Shown: positions 17,245 to 25,941 of the stretch, piece by piece
Position numbering within the stretch: the first letter of the stretch is position 1
How the letters are laid out: every line of letters starts with the position of its first letter
Assembly: GCA_023251695.1 (NCBI GenBank)
Contig: JAHEYE010000024.1
Coordinates: 1-36,704 of the forward strand
Direction of reading: 5' to 3'
From: Sphingobacteriaceae bacterium
GTDB taxonomy: Bacteria; Bacteroidota; Bacteroidia; B-17B0; Aurantibacillaceae
Length of the DNA: 36,704 nucleotides
Translations under genes and position numbers: made by a program
The notes under the pieces: model-generated
Seen by the model: only the letters and a program-made list of their open reading frames with translations
The model's database searches: none
Told to the model about the DNA's origin: nothing

Positions 17245-19790
17245 ATATAAAGTTTAGCTACATATTTTTATTTTGTCTGCTTTCGGCATCGGCTATGTTT
17301 TCACAAAAAGACACCGCATCATCACTAAATTACGCCGCACCTAAGGAATTTACAATTGGTGGCATTGAAGTAAGCGGTGCTAATTTTACAGATAAAAATG
17401 TAATCAAACTTTTATCCGGACTCGTTGCCGGCGACAAAATAAAAATTCCAGGTGATAAAACTTCTGATGCTATTAAAGCCCTGTGGAAACAAGGTTTGTT
17501 TGAGAATATTATTATTTATCAGGATAAAATAATAGGAAATGATGTTTTCCTAAGAATTGACATAACGGAGCGACCACGTTTATCGAAATTTTCCTTCAGG
17601 GGAAAGGTCCGCAAGAATGAAGCCGATGAGATAAGGGCGAAAATAAGATTGGTGCGTGAAAAAGTAGTAACCGATTACGCTTTGGGTTTTGTTCAAAACA
17701 CAGTGCGTGATTATTTTGTGAATAAAGGTTTTTACAACGCAAAAGTTAGCATTACACAAGAGGCCGACCGTACCACAAAAACACCGCACACTATTTTATA
17801 CATCAACGTAAGCCGCGGCAAAAAAGTGAGGATAAAAAATCTAAGCTTCCATGGCAATGAGCAGCTCGCCAGCTGGAAATTACGCCGCAAAATGGAAGAC
17901 AGTAAACCGTTCCGTTTTTACAATCCATTTAATTCAGGAAAATATTTAGAAGATAATCTCGACAAAGATTTACCGGCCGTTATTGCAAAATATAACAGTA
18001 AAGGTTATCGCGACGCACGTGTCATTCGGGATACCGTAACTTTTGTAAACCGTAAACGCGTGAACATTGATGTGTTTTTAGAAGAAGGTCACAAATTTTA
18101 TTTTGGTAAGTTTAAATGGTTCGGAAATACAAAATACAGAAGCGGTCAGCTAGATACAATTTTGAATATAAAATCGGGTGAAATTTTCGACCAAAGTCAT
18201 CTCGATCAAAAATTATTTAATAACCCGAATGGATTTGATATTTCCTCGCTTTATATGGATGATGGCTATTTATTTTATCAGGTAAATCCGCAAGAAGCAA
18301 ACATTCATAACGATACAATTGATTTCGATATTCACATGTATGAAGGCAAACAGGCCATCATTAATAAAGTTACTGTGAAGGGTAACGACAAAACCAACGA
18401 CCATGTAATCTATAGGGAAATCAGAACAAGGCCCGGACAATTATTCCGTCGTTCAGACATTATGCGAACCATCCGAGAATTATCGCAGTTGGGTTATTTT
18501 GATCCTGAAAAAATGGTCCCGGTGCCTATACCGAACCCCGCTGAAGGAACCGTTGATATTGAATATAGTGTAGAAGAAAAACCAAACGACCAGATTACGC
18601 TTTCGGGTGGCTGGGGCGGCGGTCGCTTAATTGGTACCCTTGGTGTTACGTTCAATAATTTCTCGATGCGAAATTTCTTTAAAAAAGAATACTGGAAACC
18701 GCTTCCCACAGGAGATGGTCAGCGTTTCAGTGTGCAGGCGCAAACGAATGGTTTGTATTATCAGTCGTATAATATTTCGTTTACTGAGCCTTGGCTTGGT
18801 GGTAAAAAACCAAACTCACTAACGGTTTCCGCCTTTCACTCAACCTTCTCTAACGGCGTAAAAAATAAAGTTAAAATTGATGGCGAAAAAGTATTGAATC
18901 CTCTAAGAAGTACGATGAACATCTGGGGCGGATCTTTAGGATTTGGCAAACGTTTAAAGTGGCCGGATGATTATTTTCAAATGTACACCAGCTTAAGCTA
19001 TAATTATTACGATCTATATAAATATCCATATTTTATTTTATCAACTGGCTATGCCAACGATGTTAATTTGGGTGTAAATATTTCCCGCAATTCGGTTGAT
19101 GCGCCTATCTATCCAAAAAACGGTTCTAATTTTGTTTTTCATGGTCAGTGGACGCCGCCTTATTCATCGTTTAACGGAAAAGATTATGCAATTTCCAACG
19201 CGCAGCAACGTTATAAATTTATCGAATATCACAAATATAAATTTACAGCCGAGTGGTTTACACAATTAACCAACAAACGCGCAGCCGAAGGAAAGGAAGC
19301 AAGAAACCTTGTGCTAAGAACCAAAGTTGGTTTTGGTTTCTTAACCTATTACAATAAAGATGTGGGCATCTCTCCGTTCGAACGCTTTTATTTGGGAGGT
19401 AGTGGATTAAGCGGTTATCAAAACTTCGTTGCCCGCGAAATTATCGGACTACGTGGTTATACTGACAATTCCTTATCCTCTGCATTAGGCGACCCAATTT
19501 GTTCGCGTTACACAATGGAATTAAGGTTCCCTGTAACATTGAACCCACAGGCAACTATATTTGTTTTAGGCTTTGCAGAGGCTGGAAATTCATGGTCCAA
19601 TTACAAACAATACAATCCGTTTCAGGTAAAGCGTAGCGCAGGATTTGGTCTGCGTGTGTTTTTACCAATGTTCGGATTATTGGGTGTTGACTATGGATGG
19701 GGATTTGATAATGTGCCGGGAAACTCGGGAATTGGAAACGGAAAAGGGCAATTCCATTTCACTATTGGCGGACAGCTTGGTGAGATGTAA
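17241..19790 (+). CDS. bamA: Outer membrane protein assembly factor BamA
   Basis: The essential Omp85-family insertase for outer-membrane beta-barrels. It is 849 residues from the ATG at 17241. That start overlaps the uppS stop and opens directly into a signal peptide (MNIKFSYIFLFCLLSASAM), so the 34 extra upstream codons open in frame are discarded. The N-terminal part holds successive POTRA-type units (for example FTIGGIEVSGANFTDKNVI, KVRIKNLSFHGNEQL, QAIINKVTVKGNDKTND). The C-terminal half is the 16-strand-type barrel, with the loop-6 motif LRGY (Arg738-Gly-Tyr). Three periplasmic Skp/OmpH-type chaperone genes follow, the usual partners. Confidence 0.96.
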   Translation: MNIKFSYIFLFCLLSASAMFSQKDTASSLNYAAPKEFTIGGIEVSGANFTDKNVIKLLSGLVAGDKIKIPGDKTSDAIKALWKQGLFENIIIYQDKIIGNDVFLRIDITERPRLSKFSFRGKVRKNEADEIRAKIRLVREKVVTDYALGFVQNTVRDYFVNKGFYNAKVSITQEADRTTKTPHTILYINVSRGKKVRIKNLSFHGNEQLASWKLRRKMEDSKPFRFYNPFNSGKYLEDNLDKDLPAVIAKYNSKGYRDARVIRDTVTFVNRKRVNIDVFLEEGHKFYFGKFKWFGNTKYRSGQLDTILNIKSGEIFDQSHLDQKLFNNPNGFDISSLYMDDGYLFYQVNPQEANIHNDTIDFDIHMYEGKQAIINKVTVKGNDKTNDHVIYREIRTRPGQLFRRSDIMRTIRELSQLGYFDPEKMVPVPIPNPAEGTVDIEYSVEEKPNDQITLSGGWGGGRLIGTLGVTFNNFSMRNFFKKEYWKPLPTGDGQRFSVQAQTNGLYYQSYNISFTEPWLGGKKPNSLTVSAFHSTFSNGVKNKVKIDGEKVLNPLRSTMNIWGGSLGFGKRLKWPDDYFQMYTSLSYNYYDLYKYPYFILSTGYANDVNLGVNISRNSVDAPIYPKNGSNFVFHGQWTPPYSSFNGKDYAISNAQQRYKFIEYHKYKFTAEWFTQLTNKRAAEGKEARNLVLRTKVGFGFLTYYNKDVGISPFERFYLGGSGLSGYQNFVAREIIGLRGYTDNSLSSALGDPICSRYTMELRFPVTLNPQATIFVLGFAEAGNSWSNYKQYNPFQVKRSAGFGLRVFLPMFGLLGVDYGWGFDNVPGNSGIGNGKGQFHFTIGGQLGEM

Positions 19791-19820
19791 TGTAAAAAAT
19801 GTTAATTTGAAGGAATTCCG

Positions 19821-19828
19821 TATCTTGG
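19821..19828 (+). promoter_or_regulatory. Weak promoter-like element (TATCTTGG) before the ompH run
   Basis: TATCTTGGCA differs by one base from TAnnTTTG and lies 40 bases before the ompH ATG, in the 77-base gap after bamA. It could give the chaperone genes transcription beyond read-through. Weak evidence. Confidence 0.35.
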
Positions 19829-19867
19829 CACAGCTTATGATTGCTTAATAATTAAAAACAATAAAAG

Positions 19868-20386
19868 ATGAAAAAGATTATTTCGGTTTTAGCGATTGTA
19901 GCATTAAGTAGTTTTGCTCTTAAGGCTCAAAAAATCGGTTATGTTGATACCGATTATATCCTCACTAGTATTCCTGAATATAAGGCAGCACAGGGGGAAA
20001 TTGATAAATTATCGGTGGATTGGCAAAAGGAAGTTGAGGCCAAATACACTGAGATTGATAAACTCTATAAAGCTTATCAGGCCGATGCTATTTTATTGAC
20101 CGATGATATGAAGAAAAAACGCGAGAACGAAATTATCAATAAAGAAAAGGAAGTAAAAGAATTACAAAAACAACGTTTTGGGGTTGACGGGGAATTATTC
20201 AAGAAGCGTCAGGAAATGGTAAAACCACTTCAGGATAAAATCTATAACGCGGTTAAAGCTGTTGCTGAACGCGGTGGTTTAGCTATCATTTTAGATAAAG
20301 CGGGACAAGTATCGATTCTTTACGCTAATACAAAATACGATAAGAGTGAAGATGTACTGACCTATATGGGATATAATAAAAAATAA
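19868..20386 (+). CDS. OmpH/Skp family periplasmic chaperone, copy 1
   Basis: A 172-residue Skp-like protein with signal peptide (MKKIISVLAIVALSSFALKAQ), the family opening KIGYVDTDYIL, a long charged coiled-coil segment (about residues 45-125) and the closing beta segment GLAIILDKAGQVSILYA. Skp trimers hold unfolded outer-membrane proteins in the periplasm and deliver them to BamA, encoded immediately upstream. It differs clearly from the two following copies, which are much closer to each other, so it is probably the ancestral bamA-linked ompH. Confidence 0.92.
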   Translation: MKKIISVLAIVALSSFALKAQKIGYVDTDYILTSIPEYKAAQGEIDKLSVDWQKEVEAKYTEIDKLYKAYQADAILLTDDMKKKRENEIINKEKEVKELQKQRFGVDGELFKKRQEMVKPLQDKIYNAVKAVAERGGLAIILDKAGQVSILYANTKYDKSEDVLTYMGYNKK

Positions 20387-20403
20387 AACAGCAATTAACA
20401 GAT

Positions 20404-20982
20404 ATGAAAACAACAATGAAAAAGGCGGCCCTTGTATTTTTTGCGGTTGCGGCCTTTATGGCGAATGCTCAAAAAGTAGCGCATCTGCATTTGGATTCTT
20501 TGTCCAACCTGATGCCTGAAACTAAAACAGCAAAGGGCGTTGCTGAGGCTTATTTCAATGATTTGAAAAAAACAGTTTCTTCAATGGAAGAAGAGTTTCA
20601 GAAAAAATATAACGACTACCTGCAAAATGAAGCCACGATGAACGATTTGGTAAAAAAAACAAAGCAGGATGAATTGCAGTCGCTACAAACCCGCATTCAG
20701 GATTTTAATCAGCAAGCTCAGGCGGATTATCAGAAAAAATCGGCTGAGTTAACCGCTCCAATTATGGAGAAAGCCAAAAAAGCCATAGAAGCTGTTGCAA
20801 AAGAAAATGGTTATAAATATGTTTTGGACACTAGTGCAGGAAACGTTTTGTATTCGGAAGCAAGTGAAGATATTCTGTTAACGGTAAAAAAGAAATTGGA
20901 TTCAATGCCACTGGCGAATATTCCCGGAGCAAATCCTGAAAAACCAAAAACTAATCCCGGCCCCGCAAAAGGAGGCAAATAA
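20404..20982 (+). CDS. OmpH/Skp family periplasmic chaperone, copy 2
   Basis: A 192-residue Skp-like protein with signal peptide (ending AFMANAQ) and a Gln/Lys-rich coiled coil. It then has GYKYVLDTSAGNVLYS and a Pro/Lys-rich tail (NPEKPKTNPGPAKGGK) that copy 1 lacks. The start line where Skp usually reads xVDxD is VAHLHLDSL. It lies 17 bases after copy 1 in the same direction and is a close tandem duplicate of copy 3. It probably chaperones outer-membrane proteins, possibly a specialised set. Confidence 0.9.
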   Translation: MKTTMKKAALVFFAVAAFMANAQKVAHLHLDSLSNLMPETKTAKGVAEAYFNDLKKTVSSMEEEFQKKYNDYLQNEATMNDLVKKTKQDELQSLQTRIQDFNQQAQADYQKKSAELTAPIMEKAKKAIEAVAKENGYKYVLDTSAGNVLYSEASEDILLTVKKKLDSMPLANIPGANPEKPKTNPGPAKGGK

Positions 20983-21004
20983 TAATTTTATAAAAAATTA
21001 AAAA

Positions 21005-21601
21005 ATGAATAAGACATTAATAAAAATAGTATCGGTTGCCTTGTTTACATTAGGAAGTTTTTCTTTTGCAAGTGCACAAAAAATGGCTCATATAGAACTA
21101 GATTCGTTAGTAAGCATGATGCCCGAAACCAAAACTGCTAAAGATGTGGCACAAGCCTATTGGAAAGATTTGGAAAAAACGGTTATCAGTATGGATAATG
21201 AATTTCAAACCAAATACAACGATTACCTGAGTGCTCAGGCAACCATGAGCGAATTGATAAAAAAAACAAAAGAAGATGAATTGCAGTCATTGCAAAGACG
21301 TATTGAAGATTTTAAACAGCAGGCTCAAATGGATTACCAAAAAAAATCGGCTGAACTTACGGCTCCTATCATGGAGAAAGCCAAAAAGGGTATTGAAGCA
21401 GTATCTAAAGAAGGCGGATACAAGTATGTTCTTGACACCAGTACGGGTAATATTCTTTATTCCGATCCTGCAGATGATATTTTGATGGCAGTGAAAAAGA
21501 AACTTGACTCGATGCCTTTAGCTACGATTCCGGGTGCCGGTGCAACCGAAAAGCCAAAAACAAATACACCAAAGACAACACCAAAAACCGGCGGTAAATA
21601 A
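21005..21601 (+). CDS. OmpH/Skp family periplasmic chaperone, copy 3
   Basis: A 198-residue paralogue of copy 2 with matching blocks throughout (MPETKTAK, KYNDYL, YQKKSAELTAPIMEKAKK, YKYVLDTSTGN, KKKLDSMPLA) and a similar Pro/Thr/Lys-rich tail. It carries its own signal peptide ending SFASAQ. It begins 22 bases after copy 2, and the operon closes with a strong terminator just downstream. The near-identical core shows a fairly recent tandem duplication. Both copies retain uninterrupted frames, so both are presumably used. Confidence 0.9.
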   Translation: MNKTLIKIVSVALFTLGSFSFASAQKMAHIELDSLVSMMPETKTAKDVAQAYWKDLEKTVISMDNEFQTKYNDYLSAQATMSELIKKTKEDELQSLQRRIEDFKQQAQMDYQKKSAELTAPIMEKAKKGIEAVSKEGGYKYVLDTSTGNILYSDPADDILMAVKKKLDSMPLATIPGAGATEKPKTNTPKTTPKTGGK

Positions 21602-21620
21602 CATTTATTATATTATTACA

Positions 21621-21650
21621 AAAACCCTCCCTGTTAAGCGGAGGGTTTTT
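21621..21650 (+). terminator. Rho-independent terminator after the ompH run
   Basis: A perfect 10-bp stem (AAAACCCTCC at 21621-21630 with GGAGGGTTTT at 21640-21649) with a 9-base loop is followed by a T tract. The symmetric A/T flanks would let it work in both directions. It ends the DUF6089-uppS-bamA-ompH run. Confidence 0.9.
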
Positions 21651-21666
21651 TATTTGTATATTTATC

Positions 21667-22014
21667 GTGCTGAAAACTGTTTTTAAAATAATTATTTCAC
21701 TTGCTTTTTTTATTTCCTGTAAAGGAGAAAGAAAAGAAAACCAAATTCCTGACAATGTTTTGGATATGGAAAAATTCAGCGATGTTATTGTAGATTTTTC
21801 TCTTGCTGAATCGGCTGCAGGTATTAACATTGTTAGTACGCCCGGACAAAGAATTGATACCGTATATGCTTTTAATCCTTTACTAGATAATAATGTGAAG
21901 CGCGTTACGTTTGATACAACGCTTTATTTTTATAGTCACCACCCGAAATTGTTTAAAGAAGTTTATTTGCTGGCACTCGAGAAGCTAAGCCGAATTCAGG
22001 CTTCGCATAAATAG
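21667..22014 (+). CDS. DUF4296 family lipoprotein
   Basis: A small predicted lipoprotein of 115 residues starting at GTG 21667, 17 bases past the terminator. The signal segment ends at FFISCKG, giving a lipidated Cys18. The mature start, IPDNVLDMEKFSDVIVDFSLAESA, has the form of DUF4296 proteins (a D-x-M-x-x-(I/V)-x-x-D-x-x-LAE-type pattern). It is followed by a YSHHPKLFKEVYLLALEKL helix. No catalytic motif is visible and the function is unknown. It faces the EnvC-like gene tail to tail with a 1-base gap. I see no strong promoter before it. Confidence 0.75.
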   Translation: MLKTVFKIIISLAFFISCKGERKENQIPDNVLDMEKFSDVIVDFSLAESAAGINIVSTPGQRIDTVYAFNPLLDNNVKRVTFDTTLYFYSHHPKLFKEVYLLALEKLSRIQASHK

Positions 22015-22015
22015 A

Positions 22016-23347
22016 TTATTTTCCGCGCAGCAACCAATCGGCTGGATCCATTGTTTTCTGACCTTTCCAGATTTGGAGATTTAATGAAGATTTTCCTTCA
22101 TCTTCGTTATGTAAAACAGTACCGATACTTTGTTTCAAGATTACTTTCTCTCCTGTTTTCACGCTTACATCACTAATGTTAGAGTACACGCTTAAGTATT
22201 CACCATGACGGATAATGACAAGTTTTCCTCCAGTTGGTGAAATTGATATAGCTGTTACTTCTCCTTCAAATACGGCACGGGCCTGAGCGCCCATCGAAGA
22301 ACAAATTTCAACACCATTGTTAAACATCATAAATCCTTTTATGGCCGGATGTTCGTGTTCGCCATAGGGCTCGCATATATATCCTTTGGTCACAGGCCAT
22401 GGTAATTTTCCCCGGTTATTCGCAAAATCATTACTCAGTTCCACCGCCTCTTCGCTTAATTCGGGGATAACCTGATTATTTTTCACTTCTTTATTGTCTT
22501 TTATTTTTTTAGGATTCTTCTTTTCAGGCGCTTTTTTAGCTGCAACTGCTGCGGCCTCTTTTGCCGCTTCATCCGCTTTACGTTTTATTTCATCAGCAAT
22601 CAATTTTTTAATCGCCAACTGTAAATTTTCGGCGTCGCGTTTTTTCTTTTCCAATTCATCTTTAAGTTGTTTTTCCTTTTGCTGAAGTTCAGTTAATACA
22701 ATTTCCTGGCCTTCTTTTTCTTTATTCAGATTTCCCTTTTCTTCCTCTTCACTTCCCAACAAAACATTTTTTTCATGCCGCTTTTCTTTCAGCTCATTTA
22801 TTTTTACAATTAAAAGCGCCTGCGCATTCATAATCTCCTCTGCTTGTTTCTTTCTGAATTGGGAGTACTGCTGGAAATATTTTAAACGCATATACGCCTG
22901 GTTAAAATCGCCTGACGCAAAAATAAAAACCAGTCTGCTATATGAATCGCGATTCCGCTCAGCGAAATAAATCATGCGGGCATAGTCATCTTTCAGTTTA
23001 GTTAAATTTTCCTTTAACTTATCAATTTCTTTCTCGTTGCGTTTAATCCCCTTGTTCAGCTGATGGATCTCCGCCATAATAGTACTTATTAACTCCTCGC
23101 GGATACTTATTTTTTTATTGATAGCGACAAGCTGATTAAGGGAAGCCTTTTTCCCAACTTTAGTTTCGCTCAGTAATGAATTGATTTCGTTGATCTCCTC
23201 GTTCAGTTTTTTCTTTTTATTCTCAAGGGTTTGTTTTGTTTGAGGTGGCTTGGTTTGCGAAAACCCATTAGAAAAATAAACCCAACAAAAAACCAACAAA
23301 ATCCAAACAGGCTTTGCACTATGGTTTTTTAACTGGAATAGGCTCAT
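22016..23347 (-). CDS. EnvC-like murein hydrolase activator (degenerate M23/LytM domain)
   Basis: A 443-residue secreted protein: signal peptide (ending SNGFSQ), then a very long charged coiled coil (about residues 35-260), an Ala/Lys-rich linker, and a C-terminal LytM/M23-type domain from about 315. The metallopeptidase residues are degenerate. The HxGxD position reads NNGVE (Asn343, Glu347), and the second catalytic His region reads LNLQIW (Asn423); only the His in IRHGEYLSVY (381) is kept. This is the pattern of EnvC/NlpD proteins, which activate cell-wall amidases during division rather than cut peptidoglycan. The ATG lies 29 bases inside the end of the DUF4292 gene, so it is the last gene of a coupled operon. 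Confidence 0.88.
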   Translation of the reverse strand: MSLFQLKNHSAKPVWILLVFCWVYFSNGFSQTKPPQTKQTLENKKKKLNEEINEINSLLSETKVGKKASLNQLVAINKKISIREELISTIMAEIHQLNKGIKRNEKEIDKLKENLTKLKDDYARMIYFAERNRDSYSRLVFIFASGDFNQAYMRLKYFQQYSQFRKKQAEEIMNAQALLIVKINELKEKRHEKNVLLGSEEEEKGNLNKEKEGQEIVLTELQQKEKQLKDELEKKKRDAENLQLAIKKLIADEIKRKADEAAKEAAAVAAKKAPEKKNPKKIKDNKEVKNNQVIPELSEEAVELSNDFANNRGKLPWPVTKGYICEPYGEHEHPAIKGFMMFNNGVEICSSMGAQARAVFEGEVTAISISPTGGKLVIIRHGEYLSVYSNISDVSVKTGEKVILKQSIGTVLHNEDEGKSSLNLQIWKGQKTMDPADWLLRGK

Positions 23348-24203
23348 ACTTTGTCGGTATGTTTATGCTAATCTTTTGTGGTACATTTTTCTCAACACGA
23401 ACATAGTCAATTTTAAGGCTCACTTTCTTCTCCGCTACTATGTCAATATTAACATGGCGTGGTGCATAAACCGAGTCGGTTTTAGCAGGGTACTTTTCAT
23501 AGCTCGCTGTAAACGTACGGTTTGTTTCTATATCAATAAACTCATTCCTAAGTATTTTAAACGACTCAGGGTCGAGCGTCATTACCTGTAGCGATTTTTT
23601 TGGTTCCTGCCCCTGGTTAATTTTTCTCAATCTTCTCTTTCTTTCTGTACTTAGTAAATAACGGCAATTTTGCCGGTCGGTTACAGGCTTTAACTTATCA
23701 TCATCGTCATGAAACTCGGCGCTATTTCCAAACAAAACGGCTTGTAATAAATCAAAATCCAAATCAGCATGCAGTAATTCGTTAATATAATTAAAATCGC
23801 CCCTGAAATATTGCTTTTTAGGGTATACGACCATTTTAACTGAATCCCGAGTTATTAAAACCTTTGCCACTTCAATTCCCAATAAATACTGAATAGAAAC
23901 AAGCATGGCGCTGTCTTTTCTAATCCTCACTTTGATATCGAAACTTTCTTCTTTGCCATCGATAACCGATTCAACATTTGCTTTTGCATACATCCAATTG
24001 TAGGTCAATTCGTTTTCCTTAATGTATTTTGACAAGGCTTTCGAGTTTTTGAAGTCGAGCTTACAACGGTCGTTTGTGGTATCAATTACAGCAACGTTCT
24101 GATTTTTATTTTTCTGTGATTTGCGTTTTGTTTTGCAGGCATTGAACGAAAATAAAATAAAAAAACAGGCAAGCAGATAGATATGTAGTTGTTTCTTATT
24201 CAC
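23319..24203 (-). CDS. DUF4292 family lipoprotein
   Basis: A 294-residue predicted lipoprotein with a signal segment ending FSFNACKTK (Cys23). It starts at GTG, 8 bases inside the end of the TPR gene. The body (ADVESVIDGKEESFDIKVRIRKDSAMLVSIQYLLGIEVAKVLIT type text, then QYFRGDFNYINELL) follows the DUF4292 pattern of curved-sheet lipoproteins; a LolA/LolB-like fold is possible but not demonstrable here. It overlaps the EnvC-like gene by 29 bases. Its position between a TPR lipoprotein and an amidase activator suggests an envelope role, but the function is unknown. Confidence 0.82.
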   Translation of the reverse strand: MNKKQLHIYLLACFFILFSFNACKTKRKSQKNKNQNVAVIDTTNDRCKLDFKNSKALSKYIKENELTYNWMYAKANVESVIDGKEESFDIKVRIRKDSAMLVSIQYLLGIEVAKVLITRDSVKMVVYPKKQYFRGDFNYINELLHADLDFDLLQAVLFGNSAEFHDDDDKLKPVTDRQNCRYLLSTERKRRLRKINQGQEPKKSLQVMTLDPESFKILRNEFIDIETNRTFTASYEKYPAKTDSVYAPRHVNIDIVAEKKVSLKIDYVRVEKNVPQKISINIPTKYEPIPVKKP

Positions 24204-25941
24204 CTAATTTTTTTGTGCTTATTTTTTTTAATAAAGATTCGGAGCTGCCTCCTGCTTCATTCGATTTCTTCCAGTACTTTAATGCTTCTTCCGGTTTACC
24301 CAACCTAAACAAAACATCCCCGTAATGTTCTAAAATAAGCTGACGTTTCGGGGCCAGTTTAACAGCTCTCACCAACCACTCTTCTGATTCGGCATATTTG
24401 GCCTGCTGAAATAAGATCCAACCGTAGGTATCGATATAAGATGCGTTTTCACGGACCAGATCATTGCTACGCTTTGAGAGTTTTTCTGCCCGGTCCAATT
24501 TTTCCTTCCGCATTGAAAGATAATAAGCGTAATTATTCAATACATAGGCATCGTCAGGATTAATTTTCAATGCATCATCGTATGCTTTGTCAGATTTATC
24601 ATATTCTTCTAAAAAACTGTAAACGTCACCAAGGTTCGTATAAAAATTCAACATTAAACTTTTGTCTTCAAAAACAAATTCTAGTCCATCATAAAAAGAC
24701 TGGGCTGACTTTTTGTAGTTGCGCATCTGCCGGTTGGCGACACCATTAAAATAATAGGGTTGCGCCTGGTTAGGAAATAATTCCATGGCCTCATCACTAT
24801 GTTTTTCAAGTGAATCAAATTTTTGCAAATACGATTCAAGACTTAAAAATTCATCCCAAACATGATAGGATGTTTTGGTGTACTTTGAAGCAAGATAATA
24901 CTGAAGATACGCTTCATCTAATTTTTTATCGCTCGCCAAAAAACGGGCATAATACGCGTGTGCTTCTGAAGAGGTGGGATTTACTTTTAAAACAACATCA
25001 CATAACTCGAAAGCTTTTGGTAGAAACTCAGGAAAGCGTTCAGAGACTTCCAAATAAAACTGAAGGTATTTAACTTTTACTTCTACTTCTAAATCAGGAT
25101 TAGCTAAAGCCGTTTTCAGTTCGCTGTGTGATTCTTCAGCTTTACCTTGTTCTTTGTAATATTCCGCCATTACCAGATGAACTCTAGGATTTCCCGGATC
25201 CATAACAAGCAATTTATCGTAAATTCCTTTTGCTTGCGAAAAATCATTCATGTCTTCGTAATGCTCTGCGAGATATAAATAATAACGGGGCTCCTGAGGA
25301 TTTAACTCGATCATTTTCATTAACTCAGCTTCTGCGTCACTAAATCGTCTTAACTGTTTTAATAATTTTATTTTGTTAAGCGTGATGATCTCTTCTTTAC
25401 CGTAACGCTTTTCCAGATCATCATAGATTTTGAATGCCTTACTGAAATTCTTACTCATCGCGTAATCGTAGGCCATTGCTTCAAGTAAATCACTTCTTTC
25501 CGGAAAATTTTTAATTAATTTTTCATATGCCTCTGCAGCCCCCGCGAAATCTTTTTTCAAATGAAGCACTTCAATATAGGCTAAATGATACCACTGATTT
25601 TTTTGATCGATTTCGATGGCTTCTTTCGCCATCTTAGCTGCTTCGTCAAGCCTATTTGTCAAGGGCAAAAGTTTCGATAGTTCGTATTTCACAGCTGCAT
25701 TCTGCGAGTCATATTTTAAACATTCCCTGAATAAACGTTCAGCAGCTTCGGGCTTGCCTGCAATTTTTTCACGGCAAGCTTCAATGTAGGTTGCTTCTAA
25801 AATAATTCTGGTTTTTTCATCAAAACCTGTTTTTGCGGCGGTATTCGCGGTTACATTTGCTGAAGTTTTGCATGACACAAAACTAAGCGCGTAAAAAAAT
25901 AAACCGCAACAAAAAAGAGAGTATGAAATTGCTTTATACAA
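24196..25941 (-). CDS. TPR-repeat lipoprotein
   Basis: A 581-residue predicted lipoprotein (LSFVSCKTS, Cys24) made largely of tetratricopeptide repeats. Repeated units such as AVKYELSKLLPLTNRLDEAA, EPRYYLYLAEHYEDMNDFSQ and YVLNNYAYYLSMRKEKLDRA run from about residue 50 to the end. It starts at TTG 25941, 8 bases inside the end of the nucleotidyltransferase gene, and itself overlaps the DUF4292 gene by 8 bases. TPR solenoids scaffold protein complexes. The constant co-transcription with a nucleotidyltransferase and two envelope proteins suggests a structural role in the envelope, but no partner can be named. Confidence 0.88.
   Translation of the reverse strand: MYKAISYSLFCCGLFFYALSFVSCKTSANVTANTAAKTGFDEKTRIILEATYIEACREKIAGKPEAAERLFRECLKYDSQNAAVKYELSKLLPLTNRLDEAAKMAKEAIEIDQKNQWYHLAYIEVLHLKKDFAGAAEAYEKLIKNFPERSDLLEAMAYDYAMSKNFSKAFKIYDDLEKRYGKEEIITLNKIKLLKQLRRFSDAEAELMKMIELNPQEPRYYLYLAEHYEDMNDFSQAKGIYDKLLVMDPGNPRVHLVMAEYYKEQGKAEESHSELKTALANPDLEVEVKVKYLQFYLEVSERFPEFLPKAFELCDVVLKVNPTSSEAHAYYARFLASDKKLDEAYLQYYLASKYTKTSYHVWDEFLSLESYLQKFDSLEKHSDEAMELFPNQAQPYYFNGVANRQMRNYKKSAQSFYDGLEFVFEDKSLMLNFYTNLGDVYSFLEEYDKSDKAYDDALKINPDDAYVLNNYAYYLSMRKEKLDRAEKLSKRSNDLVRENASYIDTYGWILFQQAKYAESEEWLVRAVKLAPKRQLILEHYGDVLFRLGKPEEALKYWKKSNEAGGSSESLLKKISTKKLGE

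Noticed and set aside
20404..21601. One of the duplicated ompH copies being a pseudogene
   Set aside because: Both have intact frames, signal peptides and the conserved C-terminal beta segment.
22494..22685. Plus-strand open frame rich in Phe/Ser/Ala opposite the EnvC-like gene
   Set aside because: It mirrors the Lys/Glu/Ala-rich coiled coil and linker on the other strand; composition alone explains it.
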